From contig JAZQFQ010000047.1 of the NCBI GenBank assembly GCA_045539595.1, forward strand, positions 1 to 17,508: a DNA stretch of 17,508 nt. The letters run 5' to 3'. Position 1 is the stretch's first letter, and every line of letters begins with the position of its first letter. Below are positions 1-7,234 of this stretch, one piece after another. The position numbers and the translations under genes were made by a program. The notes beneath the pieces were generated by a model. It was not told where the DNA came from and searched no databases. It was given only the letters and a program-made list of their open reading frames with translations. The DNA comes from SIG701 sp045539595. GTDB lineage: Bacteria > Bacillota > Clostridia > Oscillospirales > CAG-272.

Positions 1-818
1 CTGGTTTTGGCAAAACGCTCACAAGCCATTTCCTCTTTGCCGTAGGCCATCACCGTTTTATATCCGGTGACCATTTCCTCAATCTGACCGTTCAGATCAC
101 CCAGCAGCTGCTGGCGGCGGATGAAATACTTTCGCATAGCCTTGGAAAGTGTGGAGGATACCCAAATCGTTAGCGGGATGGTGATCATGGAGATCAGAGC
201 CATCTGCCAGCTCTTGCGCAACATCATGATCAGCGCGCCGATCAGTGTCAGCACACTGGAGATCAGCGATGCGATGGATGCGGAGATGGTATGTGACACG
301 TTATCCACATCGTTGGTCATGCGGCTCATGATGTCGCCGTGCTTGTGGGTGTCCAGATACTGGATGGGCAGATGAGATATTTTGCGGAACAGATCCTTGC
401 GCAGAGAATACACCGTGGTTTGGGAGATGCGGGCGGACAGAATACCTTGCGCCAACTGGGTCAAAGCAGAAAGTATGTACACCACTCCCATGAGTGTCAG
501 GGAATGAATCAGCGCATCGAAATCCACGGACAGCTTGCCGGTGACCTCATCCACGGAGATGGAGTCAATGGCCTGTCCCTGCAGTTCCGGTCCCGCCAGG
601 TTTAAAAACGTGGCGGCGATTACAATTACGAACAGGCACAGCACCAGAACTTTGGAGCGCCCGATGTATTTCATCAATTTCGAAAGAGTTACTTTGATGT
701 TCTTCGGCTTTTCGCGCATAATGCGGGCGTTCATGTTTCCTCGATGTCCGCCGGGGCCGCCCGGGCCGATGACACGGGGCTGGGCAGATGCAGAAGCAGG
801 TTGTTTCAAATCAGCCAT
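1..818 (-). CDS. ABC exporter subunit, membrane half (partial; C-terminal ATPase lies outside the window)
   Basis: The ATG at 818 opens a reading frame that runs off the left edge, leaving about 272 residues. It begins with a Gly/Pro-rich cytoplasmic leader (around residues 17-27, RVIGPGGPGGH), common in clostridial exporter subunits. The type I exporter membrane domain follows, with hydrophobic segments near residues 55-75, 105-125 and 175-215. The coupling-helix region HLPIQYLDTHKHGDIMSRMTND is typical of multidrug/lipid-A-like exporters (PF00664). The start overlaps the stop of the upstream exporter gene by 8 bases (ATGGCTGA), so the two are translationally coupled and very probably form a heterodimer. 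The upstream partner has a degenerate ATPase site, so by analogy with TM287/288 and BmrCD this subunit should carry the intact catalytic glutamate, but that part is not in the window. The substrate (drug, peptide or lipid) cannot be told from sequence. Confidence 0.9.
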   Translation of the reverse strand, partial: MADLKQPASASAQPRVIGPGGPGGHRGNMNARIMREKPKNIKVTLSKLMKYIGRSKVLVLCLFVIVIAATFLNLAGPELQGQAIDSISVDEVTGKLSVDFDALIHSLTLMGVVYILSALTQLAQGILSARISQTTVYSLRKDLFRKISHLPIQYLDTHKHGDIMSRMTNDVDNVSHTISASIASLISSVLTLIGALIMMLRKSWQMALISMITIPLTIWVSSTLSKAMRKYFIRRQQLLGDLNGQIEEMVTGYKTVMAYGKEEMACERFAKT

Positions 819-2547
819 CGATGTCCCCTCCGTTCCGCATCTGCGATGCATATATATCTCTGTATGTAGTGCTGATTTCCATCAGTTTGTCGTGGGTGTC
901 ACAGGCGGTGATCGTTCCGTTTTCGATTACAGCGATCCGATCTGCGTGCATGACGCTGGCGATGCGTTGGGCAATCATGATAACGGTGGTGTCCTTCAGA
1001 TTTTCGCGCAGTGCCTTTTGCAGTTTTGCCTCAGTACCCAGATCCAAAGCCGACGTACTGTCGTCAAAGATGATGATAGACGGCTTGCGCACGACCGCGC
1101 GGGCGATGGCCATGCGCTGTTTTTGTCCGCCGGAAAGGGAAGCACCCTTCTCGGCAATATATCCCTCATATTTATCCGGGAGTGATTCGATGAAATCGAT
1201 TGCTTGGGCAATTTCTGCCGCCTGGCGGATTTCCTCATCGGTGGCATCGTCTTTGCCCCAGCAGATGTTTTCCCGTACCGTGCCGGAGAACAATTCACTT
1301 TTTTGCAGAACAAAACTGATTCGATGACGGAGTGCCGTCAAATCCCAGTCCCGGACATTCACGCCGTCCACAAAAACATCGCCATCCACCGCATCGTAAA
1401 AGCGGGGAATCAAATTCACCAGACTGGATTTGCCGGAGCCGGTAGCCCCGATGATGGCCAGCGTTTCCCCATGCTTCACAGACAGATTGATATCCCGCAG
1501 TACCGCATTTCCGCTGGAGCCGGGGTAGGAGAATGTTACATGGCGGAACTCCACGCTTCCGCTTTCTTTGCCATCGGTGGCAGATCCGGTGCGGATGGCA
1601 GGATCGGAGGTGAGAACTTCACGGATACGTCCGGCGCAGGCCCGTCCGCGGGCGATCTGCTGGAAGATCATGTTCAGCATCATGATGGACATCAGCACGC
1701 GGGAGACATACTGGACGCCGGCCATAATGCCGCCGATATCCATGGCTTGTGCTTCGGCCTGTAATCCGCCGATATAGATGATGGCGATGACTGCCAGATT
1801 CATAACAATCATAAGAAGGGGCATGATGGAGGACATCAGGGTCATCACGCGCAGATTGGTGTTGCGGTAATCCTTGTTCGCTTCATCAAAGCGGTCCATT
1901 TCATAATCCTCGCGGGTATAGGCTTTGATGACGCGCGCACCGGATATGTTTTCCTGTACCACGGAGTTCACACGGTCGATCTTCTTTTGCACAGCCGTAA
2001 AGAGGGGATTGCCTTTGCTCACCATCATAATGACGACCAGCGCCTGCAAGGGAATGGAGCACAGCATCACGTACCCAAAATTCACATTCAGGGTCAGGCA
2101 CATGATCAGTCCGCCGATCAGAAACATGGGAGCGCGGACGAACATGCGAAGAATGCTCTGTACCAGATCCTGCACAGTGGTGATATCGTTGGTCAGACGG
2201 GTAATCAGCGATCCGGTGGTGAATGTATCGGTTTGCTGCTGAGAAAGATGCATGACCCGCTGGAACGTGTCAATGCGCAGATCACTGCCGAATCCCTGGG
2301 ACGCCACACTGGCTGTATACGCACACATAATGCCCATAAACCCACCAATGGCAACAAGCAAAAGCATTTTGACGCCGGTGGCAATGATCAGGGGAATGTT
2401 TTGGCCGAGTACACCCTCATTGATAATGGTGGCCATCAGTGCAGGCTGCATAAGATCCACCGCCACTTCTCCCATCATGAGGAGGGGGGAGAGCAGTGCG
2501 TACAGCCAGTAAGGCTTCAGATAGGATGCAATTTTTTTAGTTTTCAC
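811..2547 (-). CDS. ABC exporter subunit, membrane domain plus ATPase with degenerate catalytic site
   Basis: This is a full half-transporter of 578 residues. The six-helix exporter membrane domain covers about residues 1-310 and the ATP-binding domain about 335-570. Walker A is GATGSGKSS (about 364-372), the signature is LSGGQ (about 472) and Walker B is IIIFDDSTSALD (about 492). Two catalytic positions are altered: the residue after the Walker B Asp is Asp rather than Glu, and the switch histidine is Gln (IAQRIAS, about 526). This pattern is known for the degenerate site of heterodimeric exporters such as TM287 and BmrC. I chose the GTG start at 2547 because a GGAGGAG ribosome binding site (2558-2564) lies 10 bases upstream. 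An in-frame ATG at 2589 would add 14 residues lying inside marR. The gene overlaps marR by 11 bases and the next exporter gene by 8, so the three form one transcript that the MarR protein probably represses. Confidence 0.93.
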   Translation of the reverse strand: MKTKKIASYLKPYWLYALLSPLLMMGEVAVDLMQPALMATIINEGVLGQNIPLIIATGVKMLLLVAIGGFMGIMCAYTASVASQGFGSDLRIDTFQRVMHLSQQQTDTFTTGSLITRLTNDITTVQDLVQSILRMFVRAPMFLIGGLIMCLTLNVNFGYVMLCSIPLQALVVIMMVSKGNPLFTAVQKKIDRVNSVVQENISGARVIKAYTREDYEMDRFDEANKDYRNTNLRVMTLMSSIMPLLMIVMNLAVIAIIYIGGLQAEAQAMDIGGIMAGVQYVSRVLMSIMMLNMIFQQIARGRACAGRIREVLTSDPAIRTGSATDGKESGSVEFRHVTFSYPGSSGNAVLRDINLSVKHGETLAIIGATGSGKSSLVNLIPRFYDAVDGDVFVDGVNVRDWDLTALRHRISFVLQKSELFSGTVRENICWGKDDATDEEIRQAAEIAQAIDFIESLPDKYEGYIAEKGASLSGGQKQRMAIARAVVRKPSIIIFDDSTSALDLGTEAKLQKALRENLKDTTVIMIAQRIASVMHADRIAVIENGTITACDTHDKLMEISTTYRDIYASQMRNGGDIDG

Positions 2548-3019
2548 TTTCTTCGTTCTCCTCCAATAGATTTGTGCGGATTTTCGCAAGAAGGGAAACG
2601 AGAATTTCCTTTTCCTCCGTCGTCAGGCAATCAGACACTCTCTGTTCCTGTTCGCGGATCTTGGATACAACCTGGCGGTCAATCTCCAGGCCCTTGGCAG
2701 TGAGGAACACCCGGGTGGCACGCAGATCCTTTTCATCTGCTTTGCGCTCCACAAGACCATCCCTCTCCATTTTCTGTAGGCATACACTGACTGTGGGGGC
2801 CTTCAAGTGGGTCGCGTGCACCAGATCCAACTGGGTCACATTGTCACGACGGGCCAGATGCATGAGAATCATGCGGTGACTGCGCTGCATGGGCGGCGCG
2901 CTGGCTTTCACCCGTTCGTGAGTAAGTCGATCGATGTCGTGTATCATGGCCATCGGATTCTGCAAAAAATCCTCTCGCATCTGTCCCGGTGAGGACTGGC
3001 TGCAGTCTTTCATATCCAT
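2537..3019 (-). CDS. MarR-family transcriptional repressor of the adjacent ABC exporter
   Basis: A 160-residue protein with the MarR winged-helix layout: dimerisation helices at both ends, a DNA-binding core around residues 45-105, a recognition helix near LKAPTVSVCLQKME (72-85), and the wing GLVERKADEKDLRATRVFLTAKG (88-110). The Asp-x-Arg turn in the wing (DLRATRV) is a family hallmark. It is first in an operon whose other members are both subunits of an ABC exporter, a common arrangement in Firmicutes where the regulator senses a compound and derepresses efflux. The ATG at 3019 follows an AGGAGAGGG stretch; a second ATG at 3013 is equally reachable. A palindrome over the transcription start (3035-3048) suggests the protein represses its own operon. 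The inducing ligand is unknown. Confidence 0.93.
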   Translation of the reverse strand: MDMKDCSQSSPGQMREDFLQNPMAMIHDIDRLTHERVKASAPPMQRSHRMILMHLARRDNVTQLDLVHATHLKAPTVSVCLQKMERDGLVERKADEKDLRATRVFLTAKGLEIDRQVVSKIREQEQRVSDCLTTEEKEILVSLLAKIRTNLLEENEESEN

Positions 3020-3034
3020 ACTCCCTCTCCTGTG

Positions 3035-3048
3035 ATTAGTTTACTAAT
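3035..3048. promoter_or_regulatory. Probable MarR operator, perfect 6-2-6 palindrome
   Basis: ATTAGTTTACTAAT consists of ATTAGT and its exact reverse complement ACTAAT separated by TT. It starts two bases downstream of the -10 box and covers the predicted transcription start, where a bound repressor would block polymerase. The symmetry and position are read directly; binding by the adjacent MarR protein is inferred from the usual autoregulation of this family. Confidence 0.72.
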
Positions 3049-3050
3049 AA

Positions 3051-3079
3051 ATTATATCATGCTGCAGCGAAATCGTCAA
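3051..3079 (-). promoter_or_regulatory. Sigma-A promoter of the marR-ABC exporter operon
   Basis: On the minus strand, TTGACG (3079-3074) is followed by a 17-base spacer and a perfect TATAAT (3056-3051). The expected start of transcription is near 3044, about 25 bases before the marR start codon. Confidence 0.85.
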
Positions 3080-3113
3080 TATGCATTCCATACATTTGCC
3101 TGAGAGATAAAAT

Positions 3114-3143
3114 CAACGGCTGACAGAGTACTGTCAGCCGTTG
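3114..3143 (-). terminator. Intrinsic terminator after the DUF4830 gene
   Basis: A perfect 13-bp stem (3114-3126 with 3131-3143) closes a four-base AGTA loop. On the minus strand the hairpin is followed by ATTTTAT, a short U-rich tail. It lies between the end of the DUF4830 gene and the marR promoter and so separates the two units. Confidence 0.75.
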
Positions 3144-3198
3144 TTCCTGCCTTGCATTTTGCAGTATAGTATGATATAATTGTCGTGATATACATCGA

Positions 3199-3687
3199 TT
3201 ACTTCGGTTTAGCAAAGCCATGTATAAATCCGTTCACATCCGAGGAGCAGATATCTCCGCCGATCACCCGATTTTTATATACAATCACATTGGCGAGTAC
3301 TTTTCCTTCCGCCCCCGGATAATTCGTGATTTCGTATGTGGCCCGTGTCACAGTCTTGCCGCTGTATTTTTCCAGATCCAGACCTTGCTGCTTTTGGATT
3401 TCATTGTATGTTTTCATAATCTTGTCAAATTCCGCCGGGATGGTCAGCGTCACCTCTTCGATCGGCGTCTCATTGCACTCCCAACCGAATTGGGCCAGAA
3501 ATTCCATTCGATCGGCATTGTCTTTGACCTTGTCGTATCGTATTTTTTCTTTCTCCTTCAGAATGGCACCTGTTGTTGCCACATCGTAACCGGGGACGAA
3601 AAGGATCAGTGACACAAGTGCAATCAGTGCCACTCCGACGATGCTGAAAAATTTGAGCGTGTTGGCGCGAAGTGTGTATACAAACAT
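3199..3687 (-). CDS. DUF4830-type membrane-anchored protein of unknown function
   Basis: A 162-residue protein. Residues 12-32 form a single hydrophobic segment, most likely a membrane anchor or uncleaved signal. The remainder is predicted to lie outside the membrane and matches what I recall of the DUF4830 family: FLAQFGWECNETPIEEVTLTIP (residues 63-84), then ITNYPG and a C-terminal block with VIVYKNRVIGGDICSSDVNGF. The start is supported by an AAGGAA ribosome binding site. The gene stands alone between a divergent dehydrogenase gene and its own terminator. DUF4830 proteins recur in Clostridia but have no established role that I know of. The family assignment is by memory of motifs, not by search. 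Confidence 0.75.
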   Translation of the reverse strand: MFVYTLRANTLKFFSIVGVALIALVSLILFVPGYDVATTGAILKEKEKIRYDKVKDNADRMEFLAQFGWECNETPIEEVTLTIPAEFDKIMKTYNEIQKQQGLDLEKYSGKTVTRATYEITNYPGAEGKVLANVIVYKNRVIGGDICSSDVNGFIHGFAKPK

Positions 3688-3771
3688 AGTATTTCCTTTC
3701 TTTAAAATATAGTTGTTGCGGCTGTTATACTATATGCTTTATCATTTTTTTATATACCGGGAGATGTAATT

Positions 3772-5057
3772 ATGATAGAAAATGTGAAAAAACTGGCAGG
3801 AATCTGTCCGGCTTGCGGAGAAGAGCACACGCTTGTTACGAAGGATGTGCTGGTGGGAGCCGGGGCAACGGAGCAGTTGATTGATTATATCCGTGAGCAC
3901 AGCCGCGTCTGTGTGATCATCTGCGACTCCAATACAGAGATGTATGCGAGACGGATTCAAACGGCTGTGCATGCGCACATCTTTGCTCTGCCCGGAAATT
4001 CTCATGCTACTGAGATCACCACGGCCGCGGCGGCAGAATTCGCAGGCCCTCTCCATCCGGATTTGTACGTTGCATGTGGTTCCGGCTCCATTCACGATAT
4101 CGTCCGGTATCTGGCGTATCAGGAGAGCATTCCGTTTGTATCCTATCCCACCGCGGCCAGTGTAGACGGATTTGTATCCGGTGTGGCGGCAATGACGTGG
4201 CACGGACAAAAACTCACATTTCCTTCTCAGGCTCCGGTGGCGGTATTTGCGGATGACGATGTGTACGTTCAGGCACCCTCGCGTCTGACAGCGTCCGGCG
4301 CCGCCGATATACTCGGCAAGTATACCGCTTTAGCGGATTGGCGGATCGCGCATCTGATGACTGGTGAGCACTTTTGTGAGTCGATCTATCAGTTGGAGAA
4401 GGACGCATTGGAGGGTGTGGCGGAGTTGATCGTCATCGGGAGGCGTATTCCGACAGGGAATACACCCACCGGATTATGGAAGCACTTCTTCTGTCCGGTC
4501 TTGCTATGCAGCTTCAGGGGAATTCACGCCCTGCCTCCGGGGCGGAACATCATTTATCCCACTTCTGGGAAATGCACTTGATCCACCCGGAAATTGATGC
4601 TTTGCACGGAGAAGCGGTGGGCGTGGGGCTGATGCAGGTGCTGGCTTTGTATCATTCGCTGTATAGACGGCGCTCCATTCTGACGGATGCATTCTTCCAC
4701 CCGGATTTGGAGAAAATCCTTGATCGTGCATGTGTGAAAGAGGTGTTCGGTGCATTGACCGACGGCATACTGGATGAAAATATGCCACACGGGATGGCAT
4801 CGTCGTCCCTCTCTCATATCGCAATCGATAATCCGCTGATTGCGGATTCGCAGATCCGCCAGGTATTGGCAGAATTGCCCACGCCGGATGAGGCGAGCAA
4901 TTTACTGCGGCGGTGCGGCGCGCCCTGTTCTCTTGCTCAGATCGGTCTGCCGGAGGACGATGATTTCATTCTGCGTTCCCTCGCCTATGCCCCCTATGTG
5001 CGCAATCGCCTGACACTCATGAAAATGATGGCGGCAGAAAATGTGACGGCGCAGTAA
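3772..5057 (+). pseudogene. egsA: sn-Glycerol-1-phosphate dehydrogenase (EgsA/AraM), split by a one-base frameshift
   Basis: The family reduces dihydroxyacetone phosphate to sn-glycerol-1-phosphate with NAD(P)H, using a divalent metal. Residues 103-109 carry the nucleotide-binding motif GSGSIHD, followed by PTAASVDGFVSG. One metal ligand is probably the Asp of AADILGKYTALADW (residue 179). The first frame then degenerates and stops at 4581. Homology resumes in the -1 frame: EAYSDREYTHRIMEALLLSG leads into ASGAEHHLSHFWEM and LHGEAVGVG, which should hold the two His metal ligands. The switch fits loss of one base at the GGG run 4438-4440. Repaired, the protein would be about 428 residues, near the family's usual length of roughly 400. 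Neither piece alone has a complete metal site. The start is supported by GGGAG (3759-3763), eight bases upstream. A sequencing error is as likely as a true null allele. Confidence 0.85.
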
Positions 5058-5058
5058 T

Positions 5059-5613
5059 ATGATTGCCATTTATGCAAAGAAATCGGACGCAGAAGCAGCC
5101 TCTCTCCGATCCGATTTACTAAAGCAGGGAATCCCATGTATCCTGATCGGTCCCGAGTACGGCCATGGCGCCATCATGACGCGGGTTCCGTTTGTGGTGT
5201 TCGGGCGGGGGTGCGAGGAAATCGCCCATTGCTTCCGTGAATCATTGCCGGCTGCGCGTGTGTTTACCTCATGCGATGCTGTACATGCGGATGCATTGAA
5301 GGATCGGCTCCGGAGTGTGTACGGCATGGACTATAAAAATCTGACCCGGAGCGGCATCCGGTTTGTAAACGATGTGTTCTATTTTTATGGCAATCCGATT
5401 AAGTTGACAGGCCTTGAAACCTCCATTGTGAAACTCCTTACTATTTGTCACGGAAACTACTTTACGGCGGAAGTGATTGCGGCATTTTGCCTGGATCGCG
5501 GATGTGCCGGGACGATACCGGTCCACATCAGCCACATCAATGGAAAGAATATAGCCAGTCGGAATGATCAGATTATCGAATCCAAACGGTACTGCGGCTA
5601 TCGTGTCCCATGA
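5059..5613 (+). CDS. Orphan OmpR-type winged-helix protein with receiver-like N-terminus
   Basis: A 184-residue protein that I cannot assign to a named family. Residues 101-184 look like an OmpR/PhoB DNA-binding domain: a short beta start (VFYFYGNPIKL), then LTGLETSIVKLL matching the canonical LTxxEFxLL, then IPVHISHINGK for the VxxHIxxLRxK recognition helix, and finally KRYCGYRV for the RGxGYRL wing. The first 95 residues begin like a response-regulator strand and helix (MIAIYAKKSDAEAASLRSDL), but the strand where the phosphorylated Asp should sit reads VPFVVFGRG, with no acidic residue. It is therefore at best a pseudo-receiver. The ATG lies one base after the egsA stop with no clear ribosome binding site, which suggests translational coupling. 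No kinase gene is nearby. It could regulate its own operon; that is inference. Confidence 0.7.
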   Translation: MIAIYAKKSDAEAASLRSDLLKQGIPCILIGPEYGHGAIMTRVPFVVFGRGCEEIAHCFRESLPAARVFTSCDAVHADALKDRLRSVYGMDYKNLTRSGIRFVNDVFYFYGNPIKLTGLETSIVKLLTICHGNYFTAEVIAAFCLDRGCAGTIPVHISHINGKNIASRNDQIIESKRYCGYRVP

Positions 5614-5617
5614 CAGA

Positions 5618-5648
5618 AAAATCCCGATGCATTTCGCATCGGGATTTT
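5618..5648. terminator. Bidirectional intrinsic terminator between egsA/winged-helix operon and glnA
   Basis: A perfect 13-bp stem (5618-5630 with 5636-5648) has the loop ATTTC. A/T runs flank both sides, giving TTTT on the plus strand and TTTTT on the minus strand. It lies five bases after the plus-strand gene and eight bases after the minus-strand glnA, so it serves both convergent units. Confidence 0.9.
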
Positions 5649-5655
5649 GGTTTCA

Positions 5656-7080
5656 TTACAGATTGTAGTATCTGTCGAACTCAGCGGGATGAGGAATCTT
5701 GGACAACTCGCTGCACTCAGCGCGCTTGTTCTTGATGAAGTTCTTGATGAGTTCCTCGGGGAATACGCCGCCGGCAGTCAGGTAGTCGTGGTCGGCTTCC
5801 AGTGCATCCAGTGCGGCCTCAAGCGATGTGGGCAGGCCCTTCAGCTTGGCCTTTTCTTCCTCAGGCAGATGGAACAGGTTGAAGTCGTAGGGACCCCAGC
5901 CCTCAGCATGAGGATCGATCTGATTTTTCACACCGTCCAGACCGGCCATCAGAATGGCGGCATAGCAGAAGTACGGGTTGCAGGTAGCATCGGGATTGCG
6001 CAATTCAAAGCGGCGCTTGTCCGGGCTCTTGGCGTAGGCGGGGATACGGATAACTGCGCTGCGGTTGGAGGTAGCATAACCAACGGTAACAGGAGCCTCA
6101 AAGCCGGGAACCAGACGCTTGAAGGAGTTGGTGCTGGGATTGGTCAGGGCGCACAGGGAACCGATGTGTTTGAGCAGGCCACCCATGAAGTAATGCGCGG
6201 TCTTGCTGAGGTGTGCGTATCCGTTGTCATCGGAGAATACAGGCTGTCCATCCTTCATCAGAAGCATGTGCACGTGCATACCGCTGCCGGCTTCGCCGTA
6301 GATCGGCTTGGGCATGAAGGTGGCGGACTTGCCGTACTTCAGCGCGGTGTTGTGGATGATATACTTGATCATCATAGTAGCATCTGCCATGTGAACCATC
6401 TCGCCCAACTGGGGCTCGATCTCAAACTGGCCGGATGCGGCCACTTCGGGATGGTGATAGTTGATGTCAATACCCATTTCCTTCATGAGCATGCACATCT
6501 CGCTGCGGCACTCATAGGAAATGTCAAAGGGCTTGGCGATGTGGTAGTTTTTCTGCTTGGGAACGACAACGCCTTTGCCCTCCACGGTGCTGTTCCAGTA
6601 GGACTGCTTGGCATCTACAGCGGCACCGATGTAGTTTCCGTCCACGCCCCAGGTCACTTCATCGAACAGATAGAATTCGAACTCGGGAAGGATGAGCATG
6701 GTGTCCGCCACGCCGCTGTCTTTCATGTGCTGAACAGCAGCGCGAACGATATTGCGGGGATACTGGGGCAGGGGACGATTCTCGGGTGTATCGATAATCA
6801 TCGCGTTACCGGTCATGGACAATGTGGGAATGGAGCAGAAGGGATCCACAACGGCTGTGTCCGGATCGGGGATAAACACCATATCGCTCTTTTCCACCAC
6901 AGCATATCCGTAGTTGGAAGCGTCAAAGCCGATACCGCTTTTCAAAGTCTCCTCGGAGAAGTTCTCGGCAGGAATGGTAACATGACGGAACTGGCCGTTA
7001 ATGTCCACCATCTTAAAATCGATCATTTTGATGTCTTTCTCTTTAATGAGAGAAAGTACTCTTTCTACACAGTTCTGCAT
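5656..7080 (-). CDS. glnA: Glutamine synthetase, type I
   Basis: A 474-residue enzyme that condenses glutamate and ammonia with ATP to glutamine; family members are dodecamers in the cytosol. Conserved blocks visible in order are GFDASN (the Asp loop), LPEFEFYLFD, a metal/substrate region ending HHPEVAASGQFEIE, GSGMHVHMLL, the flap NPSTNSFKRLVPGFEAPV with its catalytic Glu, NRSAVIRIP and RFELRNPD. The C-terminus (AGGVFPEE to PHPAEFDRYYNL) resembles the longer, E. coli-like subgroup rather than the 444-residue Bacillus type. The tyrosine that is adenylylated in E. coli (NLYDLPPEE) is Phe here (NLFHLPEEE, Phe403), so adenylyl control is not expected. I chose the ATG at 7080, preceded by GAGG at nine bases; an upstream in-frame ATG at 7143 lies before the promoter. 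No GlnR-type site was seen. Confidence 0.95.
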   Translation of the reverse strand: MQNCVERVLSLIKEKDIKMIDFKMVDINGQFRHVTIPAENFSEETLKSGIGFDASNYGYAVVEKSDMVFIPDPDTAVVDPFCSIPTLSMTGNAMIIDTPENRPLPQYPRNIVRAAVQHMKDSGVADTMLILPEFEFYLFDEVTWGVDGNYIGAAVDAKQSYWNSTVEGKGVVVPKQKNYHIAKPFDISYECRSEMCMLMKEMGIDINYHHPEVAASGQFEIEPQLGEMVHMADATMMIKYIIHNTALKYGKSATFMPKPIYGEAGSGMHVHMLLMKDGQPVFSDDNGYAHLSKTAHYFMGGLLKHIGSLCALTNPSTNSFKRLVPGFEAPVTVGYATSNRSAVIRIPAYAKSPDKRRFELRNPDATCNPYFCYAAILMAGLDGVKNQIDPHAEGWGPYDFNLFHLPEEEKAKLKGLPTSLEAALDALEADHDYLTAGGVFPEELIKNFIKNKRAECSELSKIPHPAEFDRYYNL

Positions 7081-7110
7081 AGCAACGTACCTCAATTTAA
7101 AGATATCATA

Positions 7111-7139
7111 AGTATAGCAAATTTTTTCCGTGCAGTCAA
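7111..7139 (-). promoter_or_regulatory. Sigma-A promoter of glnA
   Basis: TTGACT (7139-7134), a 17-base spacer and TATACT (7116-7111) lie on the minus strand. They leave a leader of only about 25 bases before the glnA start, too short for a glutamine riboswitch. Confidence 0.85.
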
Positions 7140-7204
7140 TCATTTCATGGTGGATATGCGAAAAAAATGGTGATTTTTTGAAATTTTTCCGCTATATAAT
7201 CCCA

Positions 7205-7228
7205 AAACCGCCGCGTGCGCGGCGGTTT
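7205..7228 (-). terminator. Intrinsic terminator after the lactate dehydrogenase gene
   Basis: A 10-bp GC-rich stem, AAACCGCCGC with GCGGCGGTTT, encloses the loop GTGC. TTTTGGGATT follows on the minus strand. It lies seven bases after the ldh stop codon. Confidence 0.8.
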
Positions 7229-7234
7229 AATTTC

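Noticed and set aside
3688..3771. Promoters in the divergent region between the DUF4830 gene and egsA
   Set aside because: Several TATA-like hexamers occur in both directions, but none has a reasonable -35 box at 16-18 bases, so no promoter was called.
4430..4480. Programmed -1 ribosomal frameshift in egsA
   Set aside because: No slippery heptamer (X XXY YYZ) is present at the junction, and no stimulatory hairpin was seen directly after it. A lost base in a G run is simpler.
7080..7139. Glutamine riboswitch or GlnR/TnrA site before glnA
   Set aside because: The leader is about 25 bases, and no TGTNA-N7-TNACA site was found around the promoter.
5647..7173. 508-codon open frame on the plus strand across the glnA region
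   Set aside because: It is antisense to glnA, which has full-length family motifs, a promoter and a ribosome binding site. The plus-strand translation is rich in Gly/His/Val and has no recognisable domain.
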